Positions 37,952 to 47,727 of a DNA stretch of 64,000 bases are shown piece by piece. The stretch is from Rhodococcus zopfii NBRC 100606 = JCM 9919 (lineage in GTDB: Bacteria > Actinomycetota > Actinomycetes > Mycobacteriales > Mycobacteriaceae). Numbering within the stretch: the stretch's first letter is position 1; every line of letters begins with the position of its first letter. Below the pieces are notes generated by a model. The model was not told where the DNA came from. It made no database searches and saw only the letters and a list, made by a program, of their open reading frames with translations. A program made the translations under genes and the position numbers. The DNA lies in assembly GCF_001895025.1 (NCBI RefSeq), contig NZ_BCXI01000004.1, positions 21,947 through 85,946 on the forward strand, read 5' to 3'.

Positions 37952-38953
37952 ATGAGCGCCACCGACGGCTCCGCAGCACTTCAGCCGCGGAAGTTTCGCT
38001 TCGCCGCCGGTGGGGAAGGCAACGCCGAGGAAGGCGGGGCCAGACGTTTCGTCAAGCTCGCCCAGCGGGCCGAGGAACTGGGCTACGACAGCTTCATGAT
38101 CCCGGACCACCTGGGTAACCAGGTCGGCCCGATCGCCGCGCTCGGTGCCCTGGCCGTGGCGACCGACAGGATCCGGATCGGCACCGCGATGCTCGCGAAC
38201 GGGTTCCGGCATCCCGCGATCCTCGCGAAGGACGCCGCGACCATCGACGTGCTCTCCGGTGGCCGACTCGAACTCGGTCTCGGGGCCGGGTGGATGAAGG
38301 ACGAATTCGACAAGGCGGGCATCGCCTACGACCGTCCCGGGGTGCGTATCGAGAAGCTCGAGGAGACGCTGCAGATTCTCGACGTGCTGCTGCGCGGGCG
38401 GGAGTGCACGTTCGAGGGCAAGCACTACCGCGTCGACGGTCTCAAAGGCAGTCCGCGGCCGCGTCAGGGGCCGCGACCACCGATCGCGGTCGGTGGTGGT
38501 GGGCCGCGCATGCTCGCCCTCGCGGCGCGGTACGCCGACATCATCTCGGTGGCACCGCCGACGAACAGTGACGGAAAGCTGTTGCTGTCCGGCATCACGA
38601 TGGACAGCACGATCGAGCGGGTGGACGTGATCCGGCGGGCCGCCGGTGATCGTTTCGCCGACATCGAGTTGAACTGGACTATCACCATGATCCTCGTCAC
38701 CGATGACAAACAGCAGGCCGCAGAGATGGCGCTGGGTGCGCTCGATCAGGGATTCCCCCCGAACATCGAGGTCGATACCCGTCTGACGGTCGACGACATC
38801 CTCGAATCCCCCTACCTGGCAATCGGTTCGCACGAGGAGATCGCCGAACGGATTCGTGCGGTGCGGGCGAAGACCGGTATGTCGTACGTCGGTGTCTTCC
38901 CGACCCAGATGGAGGCCTTCGCGCCCGTGATTCCCCTGCTCGCTGGGGAATGA
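37952..38953 (+). CDS. LLM-class F420-dependent oxidoreductase
   Basis: A 333-residue luciferase-like TIM-barrel enzyme expected to use the deazaflavin F420. KFRFAAGGEG opens the barrel, PDHLGNQVGPIAALGALA and RIRIGTAML are the second and third strands, and LELGLGAGW is the cofactor-contacting turn, as in mycobacterial F420 reductases such as the MSMEG_2516 group. ATG at 37952 has GAGAAGG 7 nt upstream. It lies between the cutinase and fadD32, where M. tuberculosis has no such gene. A role in reducing a lipid or quinone intermediate of envelope synthesis is possible but is inference; it could also be an unrelated insertion. Confidence 0.87.
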   Translation: MSATDGSAALQPRKFRFAAGGEGNAEEGGARRFVKLAQRAEELGYDSFMIPDHLGNQVGPIAALGALAVATDRIRIGTAMLANGFRHPAILAKDAATIDVLSGGRLELGLGAGWMKDEFDKAGIAYDRPGVRIEKLEETLQILDVLLRGRECTFEGKHYRVDGLKGSPRPRQGPRPPIAVGGGGPRMLALAARYADIISVAPPTNSDGKLLLSGITMDSTIERVDVIRRAAGDRFADIELNWTITMILVTDDKQQAAEMALGALDQGFPPNIEVDTRLTVDDILESPYLAIGSHEEIAERIRAVRAKTGMSYVGVFPTQMEAFAPVIPLLAGE

Positions 38954-38984
38954 GGCAATGAGGATCTGTAACATATTCGTGATC

Positions 38985-39006
38985 TCGGACCGATGAATCG
39001 GTCCGA
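38985..39006. promoter_or_regulatory. 22-bp perfect palindrome before fadD32
   Basis: TCGGACCGAT (38985-38994), GA, then ATCGGTCCGA (38997-39006) is an exact inverted repeat. A TAACAT hexamer at 38969-38974 lies just upstream, so the palindrome would fall directly after the transcription start. It is suited to a dimeric repressor. It could instead be a short-loop terminator for the LLM gene, but the 2-nt centre and lack of U-tract argue against that. Confidence 0.6.
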
Positions 39007-39141
39007 CAGGTTGCACGTTCGCACGCGACGAAGCTGCGAGGGTGCCACTGTCCGTGTAGCGCGAACGAACGAATCGCGAAGTAAGGAACGGGGCGCAACC
39101 ATGTCGGGTGGTTGTGGGATCGCTTCGACAGGGAGAAGGAA

Positions 39142-41031
39142 TTGAGCGTCGGTTTCGAAGAGTTCATCGATGAGAACGGTCGGATCGTTCTGCCCGAGGG
39201 CAACACGCTGCTCGATCACCTTGAACAGCACACGCACGGCAACGGCGGCGATCTCGCGTACCGGTACATCGATTACTCCCGCGAGCGCGACGGAGAGGTG
39301 CACGAGCTGACGTGGCACCAGTTCGGCGTGCGGATGCGCGCGATCGCCTCCCGCCTCCAGCAGATCACCAAGCCGGGTGACCGTGTCGCGATCCTCGCCC
39401 CCCAGGGCCTGGACTACGTCGTATCGTTCTTCGCGGCGATCTATGCCGGCGCCATCGCGGTGCCGCTGTTCGATCCGGACGAGCCGGGGCACACCGACCG
39501 CCTGCACGCCGTGCTCGGCGACTGCACGCCCAGCGCGATCCTGACGGCGACGTCGTCCGCTGCCGGCGTCCGCCAGTTCTTCCGTCCGCTTCCGGCCGCG
39601 GAGCGCCCCCGCGTCATCGCGGTCGACGCCATCCCCGATTCGGTCGCCGACACGTGGACACGCCCGGAAATCGGTACCGACGACGTCGCCTACCTGCAGT
39701 ACACCTCGGGCTCGACCCGGGTCCCGGCCGGCGTGGAGATCACCCACCGGTCGGTGCTCACCAACGTCGTGCAGATGGCCGACTCGATCGAACTCAACGA
39801 GACCTCCCGCGGCGTGACCTGGCTTCCGCTGTTCCACGACATGGGTCTGCTGACGGTGATCCTGCCCGCCATCGGCGGCAAGTACATCACCATCATGAGC
39901 CCGCGCGCGTTCGTGGCGCGGCCCGGCCGGTGGATCCGCGAACTGGCCGCCGTCTCCGACGGCGCCGGCACGTTCGCCGCCGCCCCGAACTTCGCGTTCG
40001 AGCACGCCGCCGCGCGTGGCCTTCCGAAGGCGGGGGAGACCCTCGACCTGTCCAACGTGATCGGGCTGATCAACGGCAGCGAGCCGGTGACCACGTCGTC
40101 GATGCGCAAGTTCAACGAGGCGTTCGCGCCGTACGGCCTGCCGAAGACCGCGATCAAGCCGTCGTACGGCATGGCGGAGGCGACCTTGTTCGTGTCGTCC
40201 ACCAAGCACAGCGACGAGGCGAAGGTCATCTACGTCGACCGCCACGAGCTCAACGCGGGCCGGATCGTGAAGGTGGATCCCGAGACCCCGGGCGCGATTG
40301 CGCAGGTCTCCTGCGGCTACGTCGCGCGCAGCCAGTGGGCGGCGATCGTCGACGCCGAGACCGGCGCCGAGGTCCCCGACGAGCACGTCGGTGAGATCTG
40401 GCTGCACGGCGACAACATCGGCATCGGCTACTGGGGCCGCAAGGACGAGACCGACGAGACGTTCCACAACCGGATCACGAACCGTCTCGACGACAACAGC
40501 CACGCCGAGGGCACCGCGCCGGACGCCAACTGGTTGCGCACCGGTGACTACGGCGTCTACATCGACGGCGAGCTGTACATCACCGGTCGCGTCAAGGACC
40601 TGGTGATCGTCGACGGCCGCAATCATTACCCGCAGGACCTCGAGTTCTCGGCGCAGGAGGCCAGCACCTCGCTGCGCCCCGGCTTCATCGCGGCATTCGC
40701 GGTCCCGGCGAACCAGCTTCCGAGCGACGTGTTCGAGAACGAGGCCTCCGGCCTCAGGTTCGACGCCGACGATGCTTCCGAACAGCTCGTGATCGTCGCC
40801 GAGCGCGGCCCGGGGGCCGGCAAGGCCGATCCGCAGCCGATCGCCGACGCGGTGCGCGCGGCGATCGCGACCCGCCACGGTGTGACGGCACGCGACATCC
40901 TGCTGGTCCCGGCCGGATCCATCCCGCGCACGTCCAGCGGCAAGATCGCACGCCGGGCCTGCAAGGCCGCCTACATCGAGGGAACGCTGCGCGGGGGCTA
41001 TCAGCAGCAAGCATTCCCCGATAGCGTGTAA
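39142..41031 (+). CDS. fadD32: Long-chain fatty acyl-AMP ligase FadD32
   Basis: A 629-residue fatty-acyl-AMP ligase that activates the meromycolic acid as an adenylate and loads it onto the N-terminal carrier domain of Pks13. The adenylate motif [11 protein letters not shown] is at residues 187-197, the FAAL-type insertion is present, and the catalytic lysine is Lys601 in [11 protein letters not shown] at 39142 is chosen because GGGAGAAGGA lies directly before it and the protein then starts like its homologues; ATG-type starts are absent there. pks13 follows after 35 nt. The order fadD32-pks13-accD4 is the conserved mycolate condensation operon. Confidence 0.96.
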   Translation: MSVGFEEFIDENGRIVLPEGNTLLDHLEQHTHGNGGDLAYRYIDYSRERDGEVHELTWHQFGVRMRAIASRLQQITKPGDRVAILAPQGLDYVVSFFAAIYAGAIAVPLFDPDEPGHTDRLHAVLGDCTPSAILTATSSAAGVRQFFRPLPAAERPRVIAVDAIPDSVADTWTRPEIGTDDVAYLQYTSGSTRVPAGVEITHRSVLTNVVQMADSIELNETSRGVTWLPLFHDMGLLTVILPAIGGKYITIMSPRAFVARPGRWIRELAAVSDGAGTFAAAPNFAFEHAAARGLPKAGETLDLSNVIGLINGSEPVTTSSMRKFNEAFAPYGLPKTAIKPSYGMAEATLFVSSTKHSDEAKVIYVDRHELNAGRIVKVDPETPGAIAQVSCGYVARSQWAAIVDAETGAEVPDEHVGEIWLHGDNIGIGYWGRKDETDETFHNRITNRLDDNSHAEGTAPDANWLRTGDYGVYIDGELYITGRVKDLVIVDGRNHYPQDLEFSAQEASTSLRPGFIAAFAVPANQLPSDVFENEASGLRFDADDASEQLVIVAERGPGAGKADPQPIADAVRAAIATRHGVTARDILLVPAGSIPRTSSGKIARRACKAAYIEGTLRGGYQQQAFPDSV

Positions 41032-41051
41032 CAATTGTTCTCTTTCACGGG

Positions 41052-41057
41052 TAGCGT
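41052..41057 (+). promoter_or_regulatory. Putative internal -10 element before pks13
   Basis: TAGCGT ends 9 nt before the pks13 ATG, in the 35-nt gap after fadD32. There is no good ribosome-binding site, so a short-leader or leaderless transcript from here is possible in addition to read-through. Confidence 0.35.
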
Positions 41058-41066
41058 GGTGGGTTG

Positions 41067-44000
41067 ATGGCTGACATTGAAATGACCGTCGCGCAGCTGC
41101 GCGAGTGGCTGCGGAACTGGATCGCCGACGCGACCGGGCAACCGGCGTCGCAGATCTCCGACGATCGTCCGATGGAGGAGTTCGGCCTCTCGTCGAGAGA
41201 CGCCGTGGCCCTCAGCGGTGAGATCGAAGACCTGCTCGGCGTCACGCTCACTGCGACGATCGCGTACCAGCACCCGACCATCGCGTCGCTGGCCACCCGC
41301 ATCATCGAGGGCGAACCCGAGGGGCCCGCCGCCGCCGACGAGGCGTTCTACGCGGTCGGCGGCATCACCGGTGCCAAGGACATCGCGATCGTCGGCATGT
41401 CCACCCGGCTGCCCGGCCACGTCGACACTCCCGCGCAGATGTGGGAACTGCTCGCCGAGGGCCGCAGCGGCGTCACCGACCTGCCGGAGGGCCGCTGGTC
41501 CGAGTTCGACGGCGACCCGGTCGTATCCGAGGCCATCGCGAACGCCAACACCCGCGGTGGCTACCTCGACGACGTCAAGGGCTTCGACGCCGAGTTCTTC
41601 GCGATGTCGCCGCGCGAGGTCGAGATGGTCGACCCGCAGCAGCGGCTCGCGCTCGAACTTGCGTGGGAAGCGCTCGAGCATGCCCACCTGCCGGCGAGCG
41701 AGCTCAAGGGCGGCTCCGTCGGTGTGTTCATCGGCAGCTCGGCCAACGACTACCAGCTGCTCGCCGTCGCCGACCCGTCGGCGGCGGACCCGTACGCGAT
41801 CACCGGTACGTCCACCGCGATCGTCGCCAATCGGGTGTCGTACTTCTTCGATTTCCGCGGCCCGTCGGTGACCCTCGACACCGCGTGCTCGTCGTCGCTC
41901 GTCGCGGTGCACCAGGCCGTGCGCGCGCTGCGCGGCGGCGAAGCCGACGTCGCCCTCGCCGGCGGTGTGAACATGCTGCTCGCGCCCGCCGGGACCCTCG
42001 GCTTCGACGAGACCGGCATGCTCACCGCGGACGGCAAGATCAAGGCGTTCTCCGCCGATGCGAACGGCATCGTGCGGGCCGAGGGTGGCGGGCTCGTCGT
42101 CCTCAAGCGGCTCGAGGACGCCGAACGGGACGGTGACAACATCCTCGCCGTGATCGCGGGCTCGGCCGTCAACCAGGACGGACGTTCCAACGGTCTGGTC
42201 GCCCCCAACCCCGACGCGCAGGTCGACGTGCTGCGCCGCGCCTACCGCGATGCGCAGATCCTGCCGTCCGGGGTCGACTACATCGAGGCGCACGGCACCG
42301 GCACGGTGCTCGGCGACCCGATCGAGGCCGAGGCGCTCGGCAAGGTCGTCGGCCGCGGCCGCGACGCCGACAAGCCCGTCCTGCTGGGCTCCGCCAAGAC
42401 CAACTTCGGGCACCTCGAGGCCGCGGCCGGTGCCGCGGGCCTGATCAAGGTCGTCCTCGCGATGCAGGAGAACCACCTGCCCGCATCCCTGAACTACACC
42501 GCCCCCAACCCGTACATCCCGTTCGAGCAGGCCCGCCTCCAGGTGATCCCGAACGGCGCCGACTGGCCGCGCTACACCGGCGCCGCCGTCGCGGGGGTCT
42601 CCGGATTCGGGTTCGGCGGCACCAACGCGCACGTCGTGGTGCGCGAATACACCGGGCCCGCCGGCCGGGCCGATTCCGAGGCAGAGGTCGAGATCCTGCC
42701 GGAGGAGACCGAGCTCCTGCCGGAAGAGGCCGTGGCCGCCGAGAGCGCACCCGCCGTCGAGCTGCCCGTGCTGCTCGCGGTGTCCGCGGCGCTGCCGTCG
42801 CGCCGCCGCCGGGCCGCCGCGGACCTCGCGGACTGGCTCGAGACCGAGACCGGCAGCACCACGCCGCTCGCCGATGTCGCCCGCACCCTCGCCCGCCGCA
42901 ACCACGGCCGCTCGCGTGCCGTGGTCATCGCGAAGGACCGCGCCGAGGCCATCGCCGGACTGCGCGCGGTCGCCGCCGGCAAGCCGGCACAGGGCGTCTT
43001 CAGCTCGGACACCCCCGCAACCAAGGGACCCGTGTGGGTGCTGTCCGGCTTCGGTGCCCAGCACCGCAAGATGGCCAAGCAGCTCTACCTCGAGAACCCG
43101 GTGTTCGCCGCCGCGGTCGACGAGGTCGACGAACTGATCTACGACGAGTCGGGCTACTCCATGAAGGAGAAGTTCCTCGACGACGCGCAGGACTACGACG
43201 TCGAGACCGCCCAGGTCGGCATCTTCACCATCCAGATCGGCCTGGCCGCGCTGCTGCGTCACCACGGTGCCGAACCCGCCGCGATCGTCGGACACTCGAT
43301 GGGTGAGGCGGCCGGCGCCTACATCTCCGGCGGCCTGTCGCTCGAGGACGCCGTGCGCGTCATCTGCGCGCGGTCGCGGCTGATGGGCGAGGCCGAAGCC
43401 GGCCTCGAAGGTGACGACATCCGCCTCATGGCGCTCGTCGAATACAGCGCCGACGAAATCTCCGCGGTGCTCACGGACTTCCCGCATCTCGAGGTCTGCG
43501 TGTATGCGGCGCCGACGCACACCGTCATCGGCGGACCGCAGGACGAGGTCAACGCGATCGTGGCGCGGGCCGAATCCGAGGAGAAGTTCGCCCGGGTCCT
43601 GCAGACGAAGGGTGCGAGCCACACCTCGCAGGTCGATCCGCTGCTCGGTGAGCTCGCCGCCGAACTCGCCGGCATCGAACCGCACCGCCTGAAGGTGGAC
43701 GTGTACTCGTCCGTCGACCAGGAGACCCTGTACCGCGCGGGCCACGACGGCATCCACCCGGTCGAGTACTGGACGAAGGGCATGCGGCACAGCGTGTACT
43801 TCACGCAGGCCGTGCGGCAGGCGCTCACCGCCGGGCACACCACGTTCGTCGAGCTCAACGCCAACCCCGCGACCCTCATGTCCGTCGCCGCCACCGCGTT
43901 CGACGCCGGCGTGCAGGACGGCCAGTTCATCCAGACGCTCAAGCGCAAGGAAGACGAGTCGCTCGGGGTGCTCACCGCGCTCGCGCAGCTGTACACGCAC

Positions 44001-46058
44001 GGGCACTCGGTGGATCTGCGCAGCCTCCTGCCGGAGGGCGACTACGCGGACCTGCCGCGCACCGCGTTCCTGCGCAAGGAGTTCTGGCTGCGGACCCGCA
44101 TCGGCAGCGGTGGCAACGGACGGGTGCCCGGCGCGCGCGTCGCGCTGCCCGACGGCCGCTTCGCGTGGGAGGTGCAGGCCGGTGCGGTCACCGATCCGGC
44201 CGCCCTCGCGACCGCCGCCGCCGCGCAGGTGTTCGCCGACGTGACGCTGCTCGCCAGCGTCCCGCACGCGCCGATCCCGGCCGCGGGCACGCTGACCACG
44301 ACCCTCACCCCGCATCCCGGCGGCGCGTCCCTGCAGATCCATGCGAAGGACGCGGCCGGGTTCACGCTCGTCCACGAGGCCGTCGTGTCCTCCGGCGAGG
44401 TGCTGGCGGAACCCGTCGTCGCGCCCGTCGAACGGTCGACCGGACCCGTCGAGGAACTCCCCGAGGTCGTCGAGTCGTTCGGCGACCGGTGGGATCCGGA
44501 AGGTTCGCAGAGCCTCGAGGACCGGCTCGCGCTGATCGTCGCGGAATCGATGGGATATTCCCCCGAGGACCTGCCCGTCGAGATCCCGCTCATCGACCTG
44601 GGTCTCGACTCGCTGATGGCGGTGCGCATCAAGAACCGCGTCGAATACGAGTTCGATATCCCGCAACTGCAGCTCGCGGCGGTCAAGGACGCGAGCCTGC
44701 GCGACGTCGCCAAGTACCTGCGGTACGCGGTCGACAACCGTGAGGAGGTCGCCGCGCTCGCCGCACAGCAGGCTGCGGAGAAGGCCGCCGAACGGGCCGC
44801 GGAGGAAGCCGAGGACGCCGCGAACGCGGTCGCGGTGCCGCCGGTCGAGAACACCACCGTCGTCGCCGAGGCCGAGGCCATTCTCGCCGAAGCCGACGCC
44901 GCGAAAGCGCAGGATGCGGGCGCCCGGGCTGAAGCCTCACAGGCCGACATCACCGATCAGCAGGCCGTGGCCGAGGCATCCGGTGCGCACGTGCCGCCGC
45001 GCGACGCCGCCGAGCGCCTGACGTTCGCGTCGTGGGCGGTCGTCACCGGCGAATCGGCCAAGGGCATCTTCGACACGCTGCCGATCCTCGACGACGACAC
45101 CGCCGAGCGGCTCGCCGCGCGCCTGACCGAGCGGTCCAACGGCGAGATCACCGTGGACGACGTGCTCGACGCCGAAACCATCGAGCAGCTCGCCGAGAGC
45201 GTGCGTCAGCACCTCGAATCCGCCGACCGCATCGACGGCCTCGTCCGGACGCTGCGGCCCCGGTCCGAGGGTTCCGACGCCGTGCCGGTGTTCGTGTTCC
45301 ATCCGGCCGGTGGATCCACCGTGGCCTACGAGCCGCTGCTCAAGCGCCTGCCCGCCGACACCCCGATGTACGGGTTCGAGCGGACCGAAGGCCCCATCGA
45401 GCAGCGTGCCGCCGCATACCTGCCGCTGATCAAGGAGATCCAGGGCGACGGCCCGTACGTGCTGTACGGCTGGTCCCTCGGTGGTGTCCTCGCCTACGCG
45501 GTCGGGCGGATGCTCCGCGCCGAGGGCAAGGACGTGCGGTACGTCGGCCTCATCGACACCGTCATGGCCGGTGAGAAGGTCGAGGACACCCCGGAAGAGA
45601 TCACCAAGCGCTGGCAGCGGTACGCGAAGTTCGCGAAGAAGACCTACGCGGTCGATGCGCCGCTGCCGTACGAGCAGCTGGCGCAGGCCGACGACGACGG
45701 TCAGATCCGTATCCTCATGGACCTGCTCAAACTCAGCGGCGCCAAGATTCCGGGCGGCATCATCGAGCACCAGCGCACGTCCTGGCTCGACAACCGTGCC
45801 ATCCAGACCGCGAACCTCGAGCGTTACGACGGCGACGTGGTGCTGTACATGGCCGACAAGTACCACGATGATGCGATAGACCTCGAGCCGGCGTTCGGAA
45901 CCCGGCAGCCCGACGGGGGGTGGGGCGAGGTTGTCCGGAACCTGGAAGTGGTCCACGTCGGTGGCGACCACTTGCAGATCGTGGACGAACCGTACATCGC
46001 GAAGGTGGGGGCCGACCTGACCCGGAAGCTGGCCGAGATCAAGGCCACGAGGAGCTGA
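41067..46058 (+). CDS. pks13: Polyketide synthase Pks13 (mycolic acid condensase)
   Basis: A 1663-residue type I PKS that condenses the meroacyl chain with a carboxylated C24-26-type acyl chain to give the alpha-alkyl beta-keto ester precursor of mycolic acids. Domains in order: N-terminal ACP (1-90, Ser43 in GLSSRD), ketosynthase (about 104-535, Cys274 in DTACSSS, His409 and His449), acyltransferase (about 600-1010, Ser744 in GHSMGE), second ACP (about 1150-1225, Ser1182 in GLDSLMAV), an Ala/Glu-rich linker, a helical ACP-like part without serine, and a thioesterase (about 1405-1663, Ser1470 in YGWSLGG). The length is close to the M. tuberculosis protein. ATG at 41067 is chosen over the adjacent TTG. 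Confidence 0.97.
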   Translation: MADIEMTVAQLREWLRNWIADATGQPASQISDDRPMEEFGLSSRDAVALSGEIEDLLGVTLTATIAYQHPTIASLATRIIEGEPEGPAAADEAFYAVGGITGAKDIAIVGMSTRLPGHVDTPAQMWELLAEGRSGVTDLPEGRWSEFDGDPVVSEAIANANTRGGYLDDVKGFDAEFFAMSPREVEMVDPQQRLALELAWEALEHAHLPASELKGGSVGVFIGSSANDYQLLAVADPSAADPYAITGTSTAIVANRVSYFFDFRGPSVTLDTACSSSLVAVHQAVRALRGGEADVALAGGVNMLLAPAGTLGFDETGMLTADGKIKAFSADANGIVRAEGGGLVVLKRLEDAERDGDNILAVIAGSAVNQDGRSNGLVAPNPDAQVDVLRRAYRDAQILPSGVDYIEAHGTGTVLGDPIEAEALGKVVGRGRDADKPVLLGSAKTNFGHLEAAAGAAGLIKVVLAMQENHLPASLNYTAPNPYIPFEQARLQVIPNGADWPRYTGAAVAGVSGFGFGGTNAHVVVREYTGPAGRADSEAEVEILPEETELLPEEAVAAESAPAVELPVLLAVSAALPSRRRRAAADLADWLETETGSTTPLADVARTLARRNHGRSRAVVIAKDRAEAIAGLRAVAAGKPAQGVFSSDTPATKGPVWVLSGFGAQHRKMAKQLYLENPVFAAAVDEVDELIYDESGYSMKEKFLDDAQDYDVETAQVGIFTIQIGLAALLRHHGAEPAAIVGHSMGEAAGAYISGGLSLEDAVRVICARSRLMGEAEAGLEGDDIRLMALVEYSADEISAVLTDFPHLEVCVYAAPTHTVIGGPQDEVNAIVARAESEEKFARVLQTKGASHTSQVDPLLGELAAELAGIEPHRLKVDVYSSVDQETLYRAGHDGIHPVEYWTKGMRHSVYFTQAVRQALTAGHTTFVELNANPATLMSVAATAFDAGVQDGQFIQTLKRKEDESLGVLTALAQLYTHGHSVDLRSLLPEGDYADLPRTAFLRKEFWLRTRIGSGGNGRVPGARVALPDGRFAWEVQAGAVTDPAALATAAAAQVFADVTLLASVPHAPIPAAGTLTTTLTPHPGGASLQIHAKDAAGFTLVHEAVVSSGEVLAEPVVAPVERSTGPVEELPEVVESFGDRWDPEGSQSLEDRLALIVAESMGYSPEDLPVEIPLIDLGLDSLMAVRIKNRVEYEFDIPQLQLAAVKDASLRDVAKYLRYAVDNREEVAALAAQQAAEKAAERAAEEAEDAANAVAVPPVENTTVVAEAEAILAEADAAKAQDAGARAEASQADITDQQAVAEASGAHVPPRDAAERLTFASWAVVTGESAKGIFDTLPILDDDTAERLAARLTERSNGEITVDDVLDAETIEQLAESVRQHLESADRIDGLVRTLRPRSEGSDAVPVFVFHPAGGSTVAYEPLLKRLPADTPMYGFERTEGPIEQRAAAYLPLIKEIQGDGPYVLYGWSLGGVLAYAVGRMLRAEGKDVRYVGLIDTVMAGEKVEDTPEEITKRWQRYAKFAKKTYAVDAPLPYEQLAQADDDGQIRILMDLLKLSGAKIPGGIIEHQRTSWLDNRAIQTANLERYDGDVVLYMADKYHDDAIDLEPAFGTRQPDGGWGEVVRNLEVVHVGGDHLQIVDEPYIAKVGADLTRKLAEIKATRS

Positions 46059-46065
46059 ACGAGTA

Positions 46066-47607
46066 GTGACCACCACGGCAGAAAAGCTCGCCGACCTGCG
46101 TAAGAAGCTCGAGATCGCGAAGGAGCCCGCGGGCGAGATCGCGATTGCGAAGCGCGCGAAGAAGGGCATCCCGAGCGCACGGGACCGCATCGACATGCTG
46201 CTCGACAAGGGCAGTTTCATCGAGATCGGCGCGCTCATGCGCACGCCCGGGAACCCGGACGCGTTCTACGGCGACGCCGTCGTCGTCGGGCACGGCCTCG
46301 TCGACGGGCGGCCCGTCGCGGTGTTCTCGCACGACCAGACCGTTCTCGGTGGCAGCGTCGGCGAGATGTTCGGCCGCAAGGTGTCGGCGGTCCTCGAGCA
46401 CGCCCTGAAGGTCGGCTGCCCTGTCGTCGGGATCAACGACTCCGGTGGAGCCCGCGTCCAGGACGCGGTGACCTCCCTGGCGTGGTACGGGGAAATCGGT
46501 AAGCGCAGCGAACCGCTGTCCGGGCTGGTCCCGCAGATCTCGGTCATCGTCGGCAAGTGCGCCGGTGGTGCGGTGTACGCGCCGATCAACACCGACGTCG
46601 TGGTGGCGACCGAAGACGCGTACATGTTCGTCACCGGACCCGACGTCATCAAGGCGGTCACCGGTGAAGAGGTCAGCCTCGAAGAGCTCGGCGGTGCCCG
46701 CAAGCAGGCCGAATACGGCAACGTGCACCACATCGCGCCCGACGAGAAGGCGGCGTTCGAGTGGGTGCGCCAGTACCTGAGCTACATGCCGTCGAACGCG
46801 CAGGAGAAGCCCCCGGTCGTCAACCCCGGTCTCGAACCGGAGATCACGTCCGACGATCTCGAACTCGACACCTTCATGCCCGACGCCGACAACGCCGGCT
46901 ACGACATGCACGACGTCCTGCTGAAGATCTTCGACGACGGCGAATTCTTCGAGCTCCGGTCGCAGGTCGCGCCGAACATCATCACCGGCTACGCGCGCGT
47001 CGACGGGCGTCCGGTCGGTGTCGTCGCAAACCAGCCCATGTTCCTGTCGGGTGCGCTCGACGCGGCGGCCGCCGACAAGGCCGCGCATTTCGTGCGGGTC
47101 TGCGATGCCTACGATATTCCGCTCGTGTTCGTCGTCGACACTCCGGGCTTTCTGCCGGGCGTCGAGCAGGAGAAGATCGGCGTCATCAAGCGCGGCGGTC
47201 GCTTCCTGTTCTCGTACGTCGAGGCGTCGGTGCCGAAGGTGACCGTGGTCGTGCGCAAGTCGTACGGCGGTGGTTACGCGGTGATGGGTTCCAAGCAGCT
47301 CGGCGCGGACATCAACCTGGCGTGGCCGACGGCCCGCATCGCGGTGATGGGTGCGGAGAGCGCGGTCGCGGTGATCGGCCGCCGTCAGATCGAGGCCGCC
47401 GGCGACAATGCCCCCGCCGTGCGTCAGCAGCTCATCAACTTCTACAACGAGCACGTCGCGACGCCGTACATCGCGGCCGAGCGCGGCTACGTCGACGCGG
47501 TGATCGAGCCGTCGACGACCCGCCTCGAGATCCGTCGTGCGCTGAACCTGTTGCGCGACAAGAAGATCTTCAAGAACCCGCGCAAGCATCACCTGCTCCC
47601 GCTCTGA
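46066..47607 (+). CDS. accD4: Acyl-CoA carboxylase beta subunit AccD4
   Basis: A 513-residue carboxyltransferase that, with AccA3, AccD5 and AccE-type partners elsewhere, carboxylates the long acyl-CoA extender used by Pks13. The N-terminal half contains [14 protein letters not shown] and [11 protein letters not shown] (oxyanion stretch for biotin). The C-terminal half contains [13 protein letters not shown] and [21 protein letters not shown] at 46066 lies 7 nt after the pks13 stop, so both are in one operon. The length and order match Rv3799c. A bidirectional hairpin follows, separating it from the convergent emb genes. Confidence 0.95.
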   Translation: MTTTAEKLADLRKKLEIAKEPAGEIAIAKRAKKGIPSARDRIDMLLDKGSFIEIGALMRTPGNPDAFYGDAVVVGHGLVDGRPVAVFSHDQTVLGGSVGEMFGRKVSAVLEHALKVGCPVVGINDSGGARVQDAVTSLAWYGEIGKRSEPLSGLVPQISVIVGKCAGGAVYAPINTDVVVATEDAYMFVTGPDVIKAVTGEEVSLEELGGARKQAEYGNVHHIAPDEKAAFEWVRQYLSYMPSNAQEKPPVVNPGLEPEITSDDLELDTFMPDADNAGYDMHDVLLKIFDDGEFFELRSQVAPNIITGYARVDGRPVGVVANQPMFLSGALDAAAADKAAHFVRVCDAYDIPLVFVVDTPGFLPGVEQEKIGVIKRGGRFLFSYVEASVPKVTVVVRKSYGGGYAVMGSKQLGADINLAWPTARIAVMGAESAVAVIGRRQIEAAGDNAPAVRQQLINFYNEHVATPYIAAERGYVDAVIEPSTTRLEIRRALNLLRDKKIFKNPRKHHLLPL

Positions 47608-47689
47608 CGCACTGCTGGATGCTCACGGATTCGGAATTTGCCCGCTGTACAGCGTGAGCGGATTCCCGGTCACCGCGTTAGATGCCGGT

Positions 47690-47722
47690 AGTCGGCCCGT
47701 GCGAATCCCGCACGGGCCGACT
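47690..47722. terminator. Bidirectional hairpin between accD4 and emb
   Basis: AGTCGGCCCGTGCG (47690-47703) pairs exactly with 47709-47722 across a 5-nt loop. It lies between convergent operons, 5 nt from the emb stop. It can end both transcripts. Confidence 0.75.
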
Positions 47723-47727
47723 GCCCG

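Noticed and set aside
41001..44666. A 1221-codon open frame antisense to pks13
   Set aside because: It is the mirror of a high-GC3 gene; it is low-complexity in charge pattern, matches no family and lies wholly within pks13 on the other strand.
47690..47722. tRNA-like or small RNA gene after accD4
   Set aside because: The perfect 14-bp stem between convergent stops is better explained as a terminator.
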